Shown here: piece after piece, positions 1 through 8,481 of the stretch
How positions within the stretch are numbered: the stretch's first letter is position 1
How the letters are laid out: the number at the start of each line of letters is the position of its first letter
DNA from: Cronobacter dublinensis subsp. dublinensis LMG 23823
Lineage (GTDB): Bacteria > Pseudomonadota > Gammaproteobacteria > Enterobacterales > Enterobacteriaceae
Length of the DNA stretch: 64,000 bases
NCBI RefSeq assembly: GCF_001277235.1
Contig: NZ_CP012266.1
Location: forward strand, 2,542,001 to 2,606,000
Reading direction: 5' to 3'
Position numbers and translations under genes: made by a program
Notes under the pieces: model-generated
What the model saw: the letters and a program-made list of their open reading frames with translations, nothing else
Told to the model about the DNA's origin: nothing
Databases searched by the model: none

Positions 1-1
1 C

Positions 2-1552
2 GAGCATATCGACGGACTGTGGCCGGTGCTGACGCGCTCCACCGATTCCGCCAGCAAGTGGGACTCCCTGCTGCCGCTGCCGAAACCTTACGTGGTGCCG
101 GGCGGACGCTTTCGCGAGGTCTATTACTGGGACACCTATTTCACCATGCTGGGCCTCGCCGAGAGCGACCACTGGGATAAAGTGCAGGATATGGTCGATA
201 ACTTCGCCCATGAGATTGACGCCTGGGGCCATATCCCGAACGGCAACCGCAGCTACTACTTAAGCCGCTCCCAGCCGCCGTTCTTCTCGTTTATGGTGGA
301 ACTGCTGGCGACCCATGAAGGCGGCGACGAGACGCTGAAAAAATATCTGCCGCAGCTGCAAAAAGAGTACGCGTACTGGATGGAAGGCAGCGACAACCTC
401 GCGGCGGGCGATGCCCATGAGCGCGTGGTGAAGCTGAAAGATGGCGCGGTGCTGAACCGCTACTGGGACGATCGCGACGCGCCGCGTACCGAATCCTGGC
501 TTGACGACGTGACCACCGCCAAAAACAACCCGGATCGCCCGGCGACCGAGATCTACCGCGATCTGCGCGCAGGCGCGGCGTCGGGCTGGGATTTCAGCTC
601 GCGCTGGATGGATAACCCGCAACAGCTCGGCTCGATTCGCACCACGACCATTCTGCCGGTGGATCTCAACGCCCTGCTGTTCCAGCTGGAGAAAACCCTG
701 GCGCGCGCCAGCAAAGCGGCAGGCGACAGCGCAGGCGCGACCCGCTATGAGTCGCTCGCAAGCCAGCGTCAGCAGGCGATGGAAACGCATCTGTGGAACG
801 CGAAACATGGCTGGTATGCGGATTACGATCTGAAAACTAACAAGGTGCGCGATCAGCTGACCGCCGCCGCGCTGTACCCGCTGTATGTGAAAGCGGCGGC
901 GCAGGATCGCGCCGAGAAAGTGGCCGCCGCCACCCGCGCGCAGCTGCTGAAACCGGGCGGTATTCTGACCACCACCGTCAAAACCGGCCAGCAGTGGGAT
1001 GCCCCGAACGGCTGGGCGCCGCTGCAGTGGGTCGCGACCGAGGGCCTGATGAATTACGGCCAGAAAGATCTGGCGATGGACGTGACCTGGCGCTTCTTAA
1101 CCAACGTGCAGCACACCTATGACCGCGAGCAGAAGCTGGTAGAGAAATATGACGTTTCCTCTACCGGCACGGGCGGCGGCGGCGGTGAGTACCCGCTGCA
1201 GGACGGCTTCGGCTGGACGAACGGCGTGACGTTGAAAATGCTCGACCTGCTGTGCGGCGCGGAAAAACCGTGTGACAACGTGCCCCAGACGCGCCCCGGC
1301 AGCGCCAGCGCCGCGTCTCAGGACGGTAAAATGCTGAGCAAACCTGCGGAGCAGAACGCCCCTGCAAAAACAGATGCCGCTACGCCGCAGCAGGACGGTA
1401 AAATGCTGAGTAAACCTGCGGAGCAGAACGCCCCTGCGAAAGCAGACGCCCCCGCGCCGCAGAGCACGGCACCGGCTGCGCCTGCCGAAGCTAACGCCCC
1501 GGCCGCGCCGACCAGCAGCGCTCCGGCTCCGGCTCCGGCTCCGGCACAGTAA
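2..1552 (+). CDS. treA: Periplasmic trehalase, 5'-truncated by the window edge
   Basis: Hydrolyses trehalose to two glucoses in the periplasm (glycoside hydrolase family 37). The frame is open to the left edge, so the signal peptide and N-terminal part are missing. Visible family stretches are HIDGLWPVLTRS at the edge, PGGRFREVYYWDTYFTMLGL, and the C-terminal GGGGGEYPLQDGFGWTNGV, a trehalase signature. The last ~85 residues differ from the short E. coli tail: they are low-complexity Ala/Pro and contain a 24-residue unit present twice. A terminator follows. The family call is firm; the role of the tail is unknown. Confidence 0.97.
   Translation, partial: EHIDGLWPVLTRSTDSASKWDSLLPLPKPYVVPGGRFREVYYWDTYFTMLGLAESDHWDKVQDMVDNFAHEIDAWGHIPNGNRSYYLSRSQPPFFSFMVELLATHEGGDETLKKYLPQLQKEYAYWMEGSDNLAAGDAHERVVKLKDGAVLNRYWDDRDAPRTESWLDDVTTAKNNPDRPATEIYRDLRAGAASGWDFSSRWMDNPQQLGSIRTTTILPVDLNALLFQLEKTLARASKAAGDSAGATRYESLASQRQQAMETHLWNAKHGWYADYDLKTNKVRDQLTAAALYPLYVKAAAQDRAEKVAAATRAQLLKPGGILTTTVKTGQQWDAPNGWAPLQWVATEGLMNYGQKDLAMDVTWRFLTNVQHTYDREQKLVEKYDVSSTGTGGGGGEYPLQDGFGWTNGVTLKMLDLLCGAEKPCDNVPQTRPGSASAASQDGKMLSKPAEQNAPAKTDAATPQQDGKMLSKPAEQNAPAKADAPAPQSTAPAAPAEANAPAAPTSSAPAPAPAPAQ
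1319..1462 (+). repeat. In-frame 72-bp tandem duplication in the treA C-terminal tail
   Basis: Two nearly identical copies, 1319-1390 and 1391-1462, each encode 24 residues beginning QDGKMLSKPAEQNAPAK. In the conserved first ~48 bp the copies differ at only one or two bases, while their ends diverge. A Pro/Ala-rich stretch follows to the stop codon. The unit length is a whole number of codons, so copy number could vary without breaking the frame. Confidence 0.85.
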
Positions 1553-1569
1553 TCCGACGTCACCTGTCA

Positions 1570-1597
1570 CTGCCCTCATTCGGGGGCAGTTTTTTTT
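1570..1597 (+). terminator. Rho-independent terminator of treA
   Basis: CTGCCC and GGGCAG arms at 1570-1589 enclose a short loop and are followed directly by eight T residues, 18 bp after the treA stop codon. Confidence 0.85.
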
Positions 1598-1673
1598 ACT
1601 CTTTCACCCGCTTCCCTGCCGTTTTTTACCGGATATATTCTCCCCGCCAATTTTGCTAGTTGAATCCATTGTT

Positions 1674-1692
1674 GTTAACGATAATAATTCGC
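1674..1692 (+). promoter_or_regulatory. Probable Fur box upstream of foxA
   Basis: The 19 bp here match the GATAATGATAATCATTATC Fur consensus at about 14 positions and lie some 70 bp before the foxA start. A siderophore receptor is a typical Fur target, so iron repression is the likely regulation. Not tested. Confidence 0.6.
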
Positions 1693-1758
1693 ATTCTTTA
1701 TTACATATCGTTACGTCTCTGCGACACAGAGAACACTGGCAACCCCGAGAAGATAACA

Positions 1759-3936
1759 ATGAAAATGGCTTTAACCCTGAAACGCTCTGCGGCGCTGTGC
1801 GCGCTGGCGCTGGCTGCGCCGCACGCGACGCTTGCTGAAGACACCATCACCGTAAGCGCCGCACCGGCGGAAACCGCCGCCTCCCCGACCGAAGGCTATA
1901 CGGTGAAACGCAGCACCGGCGCAACCAAGACCGACAAGCCGCTGATCACCACCGCGCAGTCGGTATCCGTGGTGACGCGTCAGCAGATTGAGGATCAGGG
2001 GGCGCTGTCGGTTAATAGCGCGCTAAATTACACCGCAGGCGCGTTTACCGGGTTCTCCGGCGGGGCCACCCGTTATGACACCGTTTCATTGCGCGGCTTC
2101 CACGGCGGCGACGTCAATAACACGTTTTTAGACGGTCTGCGTCTGATGAGCGACGGCGGCAGCTATAACGTTTTACAGGTCGACCCGTGGTTCCTTGAGC
2201 GTATCGATGTGATTAAAGGCCCCTCTTCCGCGCTCTACGGCCAGACCATTCCCGGCGGCGTGGTGATGGAAAGCTCAAAGCGCCCGCTGTTTAGCCCGCA
2301 AGGCCATCTGCGCGCCTCGGTCGGCAATCACAATACCCGCAATACCGCCTTTGACTACACCGACGCCATTAACGACGAGTGGGCATACCGCATCACCGGC
2401 CTGACGAAATACACCGACACGCAGTATGAAAAAACGCGTGACGAACGCTACGCGATCTCTCCGCAGCTGCTGTGGCAGCCGGACGAATCCACCTCGCTGC
2501 TGTTGCGCGCGTATCTGGAAAAAGATCCGTCCGGCGGCTATCACGGCTCAGTACCGGCAAGCGGCAGCCTCGACGCTACCTCGCACGGCAAGCTCGACAC
2601 GGGCTTCTCGGACGTCGAGCCGGGCAACGACGAATTCAAACGCTACCAGCAGCTCTACAGCTACGCGTTTTCGCACGATTTCAACGACACCTGGTCGTTC
2701 CGCTCGAACGGCAGCTACACCTACTCGAATCTGGATCTCAAGCAGGCTTACCAGATTGGCTGGGCCGATGCGCAGAAGAACGAGCTGACCCGCTACTACA
2801 GCGGCGAACACTCTTCACTGAACGCCTGGGCTATGGACAATCAGTTAGAGGCGCGCTTTAACACCGGCGACCTCGCGCATACCGTGGTGCTGGGCGGCGA
2901 ATACCATAAATTCACCAACAATCTTTCCGACGACGCGGGCTACACCACCAATCTCAACCCGTGGACCGGCGTCTCCGGCGGCGCGGGCGGCTTCTGGTAT
3001 TACGATCCGCTCGACCCGACCTTCGCCACCCGTCTGCAGGGCCTGCAACGCAAGGACATGAAGCGCGTCTATGAGCAAACCGGCGTTTATCTGCAGGATG
3101 AGATGGTCTGGAACCGCTGGCATATGGATCTTTCCGGGCGTTTCGACCACCTGGAAACCAAAAACCGCGTGATCACGCCGTCGGCGGGCACCGATACCAC
3201 CGATCACCGCAAGGATGATCATTTCAGCGGTCGCGCCTCGCTGCTGTACGCGTTTGATAATGGCCTGTCGCCGTACCTGAGCTACAGCACGGCGGTAACG
3301 CCGCAGGTGCTGACCGACGCCCGCGGCAAGCTTCTCAAGCCCACCACCAGCGAGCAGTATGAAGGCGGCCTGAAATACCAGCCGCCGGGCACGTCCGATC
3401 TCTACAGCATCGCGGTTTACGATCTGATGCAGAAAGATGTTGGCAACCGCGTCGTGGTCGGCAGCTATTTCGAACCGGCAGGCAAAGTGCATTCGCAGGG
3501 CGTGGAGCTGGAAGCGCACACGCAGCTGACGTCGCGTTTCTCCGCTATCGCCAACTACACCTGGAACCATGTGCGCTTTGAAGACGCCATTGACGGCAAC
3601 AACAAGAACACGCCATACGTGACGCCGGATCAGATGGCGAACCTGTGGGGCCATTATCAGTTCGATTACGGCTTAAGCGCGGGCGCGGGCGTGCGCTACA
3701 TCGGCAAACAGTGGGCGGATAACGAAAACACGCGCCGCGTGCCTTCCGTCACGCTGGTGGACGCAATGGTTAAAGCCGATCTGGGGGCGTGGAACAGTGC
3801 GCTGAAAGGCGCGTTTGTTCAGGTGAACGCGACTAACCTGACCGGACGCGACTACGTGGCGGGCTGCTACGGCACCGGTTACTGCTACTGGGGCGCGGAG
3901 CGCAGCGTGACCGCGACGATTGGCTACGATTTCTGA
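1759..3936 (+). CDS. foxA: TonB-dependent ferrioxamine receptor FoxA
   Basis: Outer-membrane gated beta-barrel importing ferrioxamine-type ferric siderophores with energy from TonB/ExbBD. From the ATG at 1759 the product is 725 aa, with a signal peptide (MKMALTLKRSAALCALALAA, cut near Ala-Glu), then DTITVSA as a TonB-box-like segment. The plug carries SVSVVTRQQIEDQ and GGATRYDTVSLRGFHGGDVN, followed by the barrel ending in aromatic-rich VTATIGYDF. It resembles Yersinia FoxA as I recall it throughout, including the GFHGGDVNNTFLDGLR and CYWGAERSV stretches. An upstream in-frame codon (1660) would put a nonsense leader before the signal peptide, so 1759 is preferred. A Fur box precedes it. Substrate specificity is inferred. 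Confidence 0.85.
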   Translation: MKMALTLKRSAALCALALAAPHATLAEDTITVSAAPAETAASPTEGYTVKRSTGATKTDKPLITTAQSVSVVTRQQIEDQGALSVNSALNYTAGAFTGFSGGATRYDTVSLRGFHGGDVNNTFLDGLRLMSDGGSYNVLQVDPWFLERIDVIKGPSSALYGQTIPGGVVMESSKRPLFSPQGHLRASVGNHNTRNTAFDYTDAINDEWAYRITGLTKYTDTQYEKTRDERYAISPQLLWQPDESTSLLLRAYLEKDPSGGYHGSVPASGSLDATSHGKLDTGFSDVEPGNDEFKRYQQLYSYAFSHDFNDTWSFRSNGSYTYSNLDLKQAYQIGWADAQKNELTRYYSGEHSSLNAWAMDNQLEARFNTGDLAHTVVLGGEYHKFTNNLSDDAGYTTNLNPWTGVSGGAGGFWYYDPLDPTFATRLQGLQRKDMKRVYEQTGVYLQDEMVWNRWHMDLSGRFDHLETKNRVITPSAGTDTTDHRKDDHFSGRASLLYAFDNGLSPYLSYSTAVTPQVLTDARGKLLKPTTSEQYEGGLKYQPPGTSDLYSIAVYDLMQKDVGNRVVVGSYFEPAGKVHSQGVELEAHTQLTSRFSAIANYTWNHVRFEDAIDGNNKNTPYVTPDQMANLWGHYQFDYGLSAGAGVRYIGKQWADNENTRRVPSVTLVDAMVKADLGAWNSALKGAFVQVNATNLTGRDYVAGCYGTGYCYWGAERSVTATIGYDF

Positions 3937-3945
3937 CGTAAAAAA

Positions 3946-3963
3946 ACGGCCCCGCGGGGCCGT
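3946..3963. terminator. Bidirectional terminator between foxA and ymgE
   Basis: A self-complementary ACGGCCCC/GGGGCCGT stem between convergent genes, with an A-run on the left side (T-run for minus-strand transcripts) and a short T-rich stretch on the right. Confidence 0.75.
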
Positions 3964-4001
3964 TCTTATATACACGTCTGTGGCCCTGACGGGCCGATTG
4001 G

Positions 4002-4256
4002 TTAATCCCTGCGCAGCAGGCGGAAGACCAGCAACACCACAATCGCGCCGACGACCGCCACAAGGAAGCTTGGCAGGTTAAAACCGGTCACGCTGCCGCC
4101 GATACCGAAGAAGGTCGCCAGCCAGCCGCCGACCACGGCGCCCACAATCCCCAGTACGCAGGTCAGAATAAAGCCGCCGCCGTCACGGCCCGGCATAATC
4201 AGCTTGGCGATAATGCCCGCGATAAGTCCAAATACAATCCAGGCTAAAATACCCAT
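4002..4256 (-). CDS. ymgE: YmgE/YeaQ-family small inner-membrane protein
   Basis: 84-aa hydrophobic protein of the transglycosylase-associated (GlsB/YeaQ/YmgE) family. Starting at MGILAWIVFG it has three predicted membrane segments separated by short glycine-rich loops: PGRDGGGF after the first, GGWLATFFGIGG between the second and third, and an Arg-rich end (RLLRRD). A longer reading frame begins 45 bp upstream, but this start gives the usual family length of 84. Family members are stress-induced; a biochemical role is not established. It sits between treA/foxA and ycgR, as in E. coli where ymgE neighbours ycgR. Confidence 0.85.
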   Translation of the reverse strand: MGILAWIVFGLIAGIIAKLIMPGRDGGGFILTCVLGIVGAVVGGWLATFFGIGGSVTGFNLPSFLVAVVGAIVVLLVFRLLRRD

Positions 4257-4404
4257 AGTCTCCACCCTCTTGGTTAAGTGTCTCTTAATGGCTTGCCGCA
4301 AGGCGCGGTAAACCGAAGTGGTTCAAGTATAGGTAATAAATAAAGATTCTTCCGGTAAGCTCGGATTATCCTCATACTGAAATAAAAAAATTTTAGGATA
4401 AATC

Positions 4405-4431
4405 TTAAGTTTCAGGCACGTGGGCCGATAA
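4405..4431 (+). promoter_or_regulatory. Sigma-28 (FliA) flagellar promoter of ycgR
   Basis: TTAAGTTT, an 11-bp spacer and GCCGATAA match the FliA consensus TAAAGTTT-N11-GCCGATAA at 15 of 16 positions, ending 43 bp before the ycgR start. This puts ycgR in the late (class 3) flagellar regulon. Confidence 0.9.
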
Positions 4432-4473
4432 CCGTCCACATCTCTCTGTCAGTCTTTTAAGGAATCACGCGAC

Positions 4474-5205
4474 GTGAGCAATTACAGTGAGCAGTTTCTG
4501 AAGCAAAACCCGTTGGCCGTACTGGGGATTTTGCGCGATTTGCAAAAAAGCCAGGCACCGATCCGCCTGTCGTGGGGCGGCTGGCAATTTATCAGCCGTA
4601 TTCTTGAGGCGTCGCCGGACCAGCTGGTGCTGGATTTCGGCAGCCAGACCAGCGAAAACGAGGCTGTGCAAAAAGCCAAAAATATCCAGTTTAGCGCCGA
4701 AGCCCAGGGCGCGAAGGTGGAGTTTAATCTGCCTGCGCTGAACGCCGGTGAGTATCAGAATCTGCCCGCCTTTGTTGCCCCGCTGCCGGAGGCCGTCTGG
4801 TTTGTGCAACGCCGCGAACATTTTCGCATCAGCGCGCCAGTTCAGCCGCTGTTCTACTGCCTCGCGCGGATGCCGGACGGCACGCTGTTTCGCGGGCGTC
4901 TGCAGGATCTGTCGCTTGGCGGCATGGGGACGCTGCTGGAAGGCGCGATGCCGGAAGGTCTGGAGGCAGGCATGCAGTTCTCGCCGCTGGAGATTGACCT
5001 GCTGGAGTGGGGAAAATTTCGCTTTGATGCGCAGTTGCTGACGATAAGCGAGCGTAAAGTGGTGGACAGTAAAAACGAGACCATCGCCACGCCGCGCCTG
5101 AGTTTTCGCTTCTTAAACCTCAACCCAGGCACGGAGCGCGAGCTCCAGCGCATTATCTTCGCGCTGGAGCGTATCGCCCGGGAAAAAGCCAGCCGGGTGC
5201 GCTGA
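4474..5205 (+). CDS. ycgR: Flagellar brake protein YcgR (c-di-GMP receptor)
   Basis: Binds cyclic di-GMP and then the flagellar motor, slowing and biasing rotation. The 243-aa product has an N-terminal YcgR domain (about 1-110) and a C-terminal PilZ domain. The PilZ c-di-GMP motifs are intact: RREHFR (RxxxR type) near residue 113 and DLSLGGMG (DxSxxG) near 145. The start is GTG at 4474, preceded by AAGGAA; length and N-terminus (SNYSEQFLKQNPLAVLGILRDL) fit the family. Transcription is expected from the sigma-28 promoter just upstream. Confidence 0.95.
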   Translation: MSNYSEQFLKQNPLAVLGILRDLQKSQAPIRLSWGGWQFISRILEASPDQLVLDFGSQTSENEAVQKAKNIQFSAEAQGAKVEFNLPALNAGEYQNLPAFVAPLPEAVWFVQRREHFRISAPVQPLFYCLARMPDGTLFRGRLQDLSLGGMGTLLEGAMPEGLEAGMQFSPLEIDLLEWGKFRFDAQLLTISERKVVDSKNETIATPRLSFRFLNLNPGTERELQRIIFALERIAREKASRVR

Positions 5206-5817
5206 TCACATGGCGTTCATCGCCTGTTGAACCTTCCAGATATAACGCGGGGCCTGCGGCGCTGGATGATGTTTCGCGACATGGTCGACAAACTCATCCG
5301 GGCTCAGGTCGTTAATCTTCTCGATAGCCGTTTTGCGATCCGACGAGAACGTGCGCAGCAGCGCGCCCGCGCCATTCACATAAGAGACCACCAGCGCATA
5401 CTGCATGGTTTGCGGCTCTTCAATCCCCTTCAGCACGCCGTGCTCCATAATGCTCAGATACGCGGTGCCGAGCGAAATATTACGCTCCGGGTTTTTCAGC
5501 TCGCTGGACGACGGCTGGCCGCTCCAGCCCATATAGCGGTAGACTTCTCGCCCGGCGGTGGAGGCTTTAATCTGCATCAGCCCGATGGCGTTGGATTTGC
5601 TTACAAGCGTCGGGTTGCCGCCCGATTCCACGGCGATAATCGCGGTCACCAGGCGCGGGCTGACACCCCAGGCCTCGCCCGCTTTTTCGGTGATCGGCAT
5701 CCACTGCATGGCGCGTTTTACCGGCACCTCGGGGTTCCAGGGCGGATTTTTATAATCCGGCGTGGAAGAACACCCGGCGAGAAACACCACTAACCACATT
5801 AACCATCTCAATTTCAC
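5206..5817 (-). CDS. emtA: Membrane-bound endo-type lytic murein transglycosylase E
   Basis: Outer-membrane lipoprotein that cleaves peptidoglycan glycan strands internally, giving 1,6-anhydromuropeptides. The product is 203 aa, as in E. coli. The N-terminus MKLRWLMWLVVFLAGCSS is a lipoprotein signal with lipobox LAGC. The SLT (family 1) core shows the catalytic Glu in AIIAVESGGNP, then SNAIGLMQIKAS, and AYLSIMEHG further on. It is divergent from ldcA, which acts on cytoplasmic turnover products, so both flanks of this 130-bp intergenic region belong to murein turnover and recycling. Confidence 0.95.
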   Translation of the reverse strand: MKLRWLMWLVVFLAGCSSTPDYKNPPWNPEVPVKRAMQWMPITEKAGEAWGVSPRLVTAIIAVESGGNPTLVSKSNAIGLMQIKASTAGREVYRYMGWSGQPSSSELKNPERNISLGTAYLSIMEHGVLKGIEEPQTMQYALVVSYVNGAGALLRTFSSDRKTAIEKINDLSPDEFVDHVAKHHPAPQAPRYIWKVQQAMNAM

Positions 5818-5946
5818 GCAACTTTCCTTTCGATATCAGTGCAAAACGAGGCATCGACCCCGGACGCAGCGCGGGCGTGCGGGTGACAACCGCTAAGGTT
5901 AGCGGCATGATAGCGGTTTCGCCTGGTATGTCAGCAAGGATTTGTT

Positions 5947-6891
5947 ATGGCTCATCTTCATCTCATCGCCCCGTCCGGTTATTGCATCAATCAGGAGGCC
6001 GCCTGGCGCGGCGTCAGCCGTCTCGAAGACGCCGGATTACCGGTTGCGAATCAGCAGGTTATTACCCGCCGGATGCAGCGTTTCGCCGGGAGCGACGACG
6101 AGCGTCTGGGCGATTTACAGGCCTTAAGCGCGTTGTCTGAAAATGACGTTATCGTGATGCCGGTGCGCGGTGGCTACGGCATGACCCGCCTGCTGGAAAA
6201 CTTTGATCCGGCGCCGCTGATTGCCCGCCAGAAAGAAAACCCGCTGCTGATTTGCGGCCACAGCGATTTCACGGCGTTGCAGATGCTCCTGCTGGCGCGC
6301 GGCAACACTCTCACCTTCAGCGGCCCGATGCTGGCCGGGAATTTCGGCGCGCCCGAGATGAACGCGTTTACCTGGCGTCACTTCTGGCAGGCGCTCACCG
6401 AGCCCGAGTATACGATAGCGTGGTACAGCGACGGCGCGCCCTGCACGGCGGAGGGTACCGTCTGGGGCGGCAATCTGGCGATGCTGGCATCCATTACCGG
6501 CACGCCGTGGATGCCGCAGATTGACGGCGGAATTCTGGTAGTAGAAGACATCAACGAGCACCCGTTCCGCGTGGAACGTATGCTGCTGCAACTGCACGCT
6601 GCCGGTATCCTGGCGCGGCAGAAGGCGCTGATTCTGGGCAGCTTCACCGCGGCGGCAAGCAATGACTACGACGACGGGTATTCGCTGGCGAGCGTCGCCG
6701 CCCTTCTGCGCGAGCGCCTTGCCATTCCAGTGCTGACCGGCCTTGCGTTCGGCCATGAACAGGAAACCGTCACGCTGCCGCTGGGCGCGCGCGGCGAGCT
6801 ACGCCATGACGGCGAACGCGCGCAGCTGCGCCTGAGCGGTCATCCGGTGCTCTCTTCGAAAGCCGCCGCGCGGTTTACGCAGCGTCTGTGA
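5947..6891 (+). CDS. ldcA: Murein tetrapeptide L,D-carboxypeptidase
   Basis: Cytoplasmic serine peptidase (MEROPS S66) that removes the terminal D-Ala from murein tetrapeptides during recycling. The 314-aa product begins MAHLHLIAPSGYCINQ. The nucleophile Ser lies in LLICGHSDFTALQ (GxSD, near residue 102). The later Glu and His of the Ser-Glu-His triad fall in the WGGNLAMLASITGTPW and LAFGHEQETVTLPLG regions. In E. coli cvrA follows directly; here about 4 kb of accessory genes intervene. Confidence 0.95.
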   Translation: MAHLHLIAPSGYCINQEAAWRGVSRLEDAGLPVANQQVITRRMQRFAGSDDERLGDLQALSALSENDVIVMPVRGGYGMTRLLENFDPAPLIARQKENPLLICGHSDFTALQMLLLARGNTLTFSGPMLAGNFGAPEMNAFTWRHFWQALTEPEYTIAWYSDGAPCTAEGTVWGGNLAMLASITGTPWMPQIDGGILVVEDINEHPFRVERMLLQLHAAGILARQKALILGSFTAAASNDYDDGYSLASVAALLRERLAIPVLTGLAFGHEQETVTLPLGARGELRHDGERAQLRLSGHPVLSSKAAARFTQRL

Positions 6892-6900
6892 CGTGAATGC

Positions 6901-6929
6901 GCCCCTGAGTCATGCGGCGGCTCAGGGGC
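6901..6929. terminator. Strong hairpin between convergent ldcA and the 6947-7483 gene
   Basis: Perfect 9-bp arms GCCCCTGAG / CTCAGGGGC around an 11-base loop, lying in the 55-bp gap between two convergent stop codons. No T-run follows on either strand, so termination would be imperfect or Rho-assisted. Confidence 0.5.
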
Positions 6930-6946
6930 CAGTGGGCCTGAAGGGG

Positions 6947-7483
6947 TTATTTATCCGGGAGCGGGTATCGCAACGCGATGTCCGGCGCATCCGTGAGCGG
7001 CCTGCCGGAGCGAGCCATCAGGTACCCGGCAATCTCTTCCGCGCTGAGCTCAACATTGGCCATTTCCGCATCTTCGAACCAGCTGTCGGGCCAAAAAATC
7101 AGATCCGACGGGTTGCCGACAAAATTACTCTCCAGCAAGGAAATCGCGAAGTCTTGTTCTGATGCATTCCCCTCGCAGTCGCAGATAAAGGTAATGATCT
7201 GAATGAGTTCGGGCCACGTAAAGTCCGGGTAGAACTTCTCCTGATTAAAGGCCATGCGGGTGAAATTGATGGCGCTGGTCCAGGAGGAAAAGTCTCTGAA
7301 ATCAGAAAAAGAACAGGGCTGCACAACCTGCCGGTTCCATTCGGCCATCAGGGTCACAAGCCCTGGGTCATCCTGATCGGCACCTTCCTCTATTTTGGAA
7401 AGAATGCCTTGCGCATGCTTTGCCAGTTCATCAATTTTTTTCCTGCTGACTTTGGTCGGTCTCATCCTTTCCGGCAGTGGCAT
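6947..7483 (-). CDS. Unrecognised acidic cytoplasmic protein (possible orphan immunity protein)
   Basis: I do not recognise this gene. The start at 7483 (MPLPERMRPTKVSRKKID) is chosen because AAGGA lies 8 bp before it; an upstream ATG at 7519 lacks such a site. The 178-aa product has no signal peptide or membrane segment, is acidic, and is rich in Trp, Phe and Cys (FSDFRDFSSW, FICDCEGNASEQDF, DLIFWPDSWFEDAE). Size, acidity and aromatic content recall immunity proteins of polymorphic toxins, but no toxin gene is adjacent. Base composition looks lower in GC than its neighbours. It sits at the edge of an insert between ldcA and cvrA, suggesting acquisition. The function is speculative. Confidence 0.7.
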   Translation of the reverse strand: MPLPERMRPTKVSRKKIDELAKHAQGILSKIEEGADQDDPGLVTLMAEWNRQVVQPCSFSDFRDFSSWTSAINFTRMAFNQEKFYPDFTWPELIQIITFICDCEGNASEQDFAISLLESNFVGNPSDLIFWPDSWFEDAEMANVELSAEEIAGYLMARSGRPLTDAPDIALRYPLPDK

Positions 7484-7822
7484 TCTTTTAATCCTTGAAA
7501 AATAAATCACCGAATTCACGCGTTAAAAATAATACGTCTGGCAAAGAGGCGGTACTACCATAATCCGCCTGTCTGCGCCCCCGCCTTCAGGCGGCGCGCA
7601 AAGACCGGCGCCGGCCCAACGCGTTACTCCTGGCAGGTCACTTCTCCATCCTGCCGCCTCGCTTGCGTTATTTTCATCCACGCCTTTGCAGCCTTCATAG
7701 CGCAACCTGCTGGCATAAACCGACGATGCACTATACTGACCTTTACGGTTTTTGTTTCCCGTGAGGCTACATGCGGGAAATGACCTGACCTCAACCTTAC
7801 CCATGACCCGCAGGAGAACAAC
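7484..7822. other. Intergenic region with a CTATACT -10-like element
   Basis: 339 bp without a convincing gene; frames here on the minus strand are shadows of the DUF4142 gene. CTATACT at 7731-7737 resembles an RpoS-type extended -10 and would give a leader of about 80 nt for the gene at 7823. AGGAG lies about 7 bp before that ATG. Nothing else is recognised. Confidence 0.45.
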
Positions 7823-8392
7823 ATGCAAAAGCGTAACACCCTGAAAGGGCTGCTCGCCGTATCGGCAGTCGCCGCGATGTTCAGTACCGCTGGCGTGCAA
7901 GCCCAGACGCCGACGACCGCCACGCAGAATGGCGCCGCAGCACAGACTGAATCGGGGGCAAAGCTCAGCGCTGGCGATGAAAAAGCAATGAAGGACATGG
8001 CGCAGGCCAATATCAACGAAGTCGCCGCTGCCAAAATCGCGCTGGAAAAAGCCCAGAGCAGCGATGTTAAAGCCTACGCGCAGAAAATGGTCGACGATCA
8101 CAGCGATGCTTTGAATAAAGTCAAAGAGGTTGCTGAGAAAAAAGGCGTGACGCTGCCGACCGAGCCGGACGCCAAACATAAAGCGATGGCTGAGAAGCTT
8201 GAAAAGCAGAGCGGCGATGCCTTTGACAAAGCGTATATGGAAAACGCCGGCACCAAAGATCACAAAATGGTGCTCTCAAAACTCCAGAGTGACGCTACGA
8301 AAATCAAAGATCCGGATGTCAAAGCGCTGGCCGATGCGCACACGCCGGTCGTGGAGCAGCATCTGAAAGCCGCCGAAGAGATGAAGAAGTAA
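7823..8392 (+). CDS. Exported DUF4142 family protein
   Basis: 189-aa secreted protein with a signal peptide (MQKRNTLKGLLAVSAVAAMF, cleavage near VQA-QTP). A short Gln/Thr/Ala linker then leads to an all-helical DUF4142 domain (about 50-189), a four-helix ferritin-like fold. Visible family features are FMKDMAQANINEVAAAKIALEKAQSS-type heptads, AQKMVDDHSDAL and the end AHTPVVEQHLKAAEEM. It is rich in Lys and Ala and probably periplasmic. Members are often stress- or stationary-phase-induced; no enzymatic activity is established. The CTATACT -10 element upstream is compatible with RpoS control. Confidence 0.85.
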   Translation: MQKRNTLKGLLAVSAVAAMFSTAGVQAQTPTTATQNGAAAQTESGAKLSAGDEKAMKDMAQANINEVAAAKIALEKAQSSDVKAYAQKMVDDHSDALNKVKEVAEKKGVTLPTEPDAKHKAMAEKLEKQSGDAFDKAYMENAGTKDHKMVLSKLQSDATKIKDPDVKALADAHTPVVEQHLKAAEEMKK

Positions 8393-8439
8393 GGCGCGCT
8401 TAACACAATCATCCTCACATCCGCCTTTTAATTAACCGC

Positions 8440-8467
8440 GTTGCCCGACGTCGTCGCGTCGGGCAAC
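8440..8467. terminator. Perfect dyad between convergent DUF4142 and DUF1330 genes
   Basis: 11-bp arms GTTGCCCGACG / CGTCGGGCAAC with a 6-bp loop, placed between two convergent stops (8392 and 8482). There is no T-run. It could be a bidirectional terminator stem or a REP-like element; a second copy was not found in the window. Confidence 0.5.
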
Positions 8468-8481
8468 ACAAGGTCAGCGGA

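Noticed and set aside
2845..3654. Long minus-strand open frame opposite foxA
   Set aside because: Arg/His/Ala-rich shadow of a GC-rich gene with no start signals; foxA in the other strand is a clear family member.
7523..8263. Minus-strand frame overlapping the DUF4142 gene
   Set aside because: No start signal. The plus-strand gene has a signal peptide, a ribosome-binding site and a family match.
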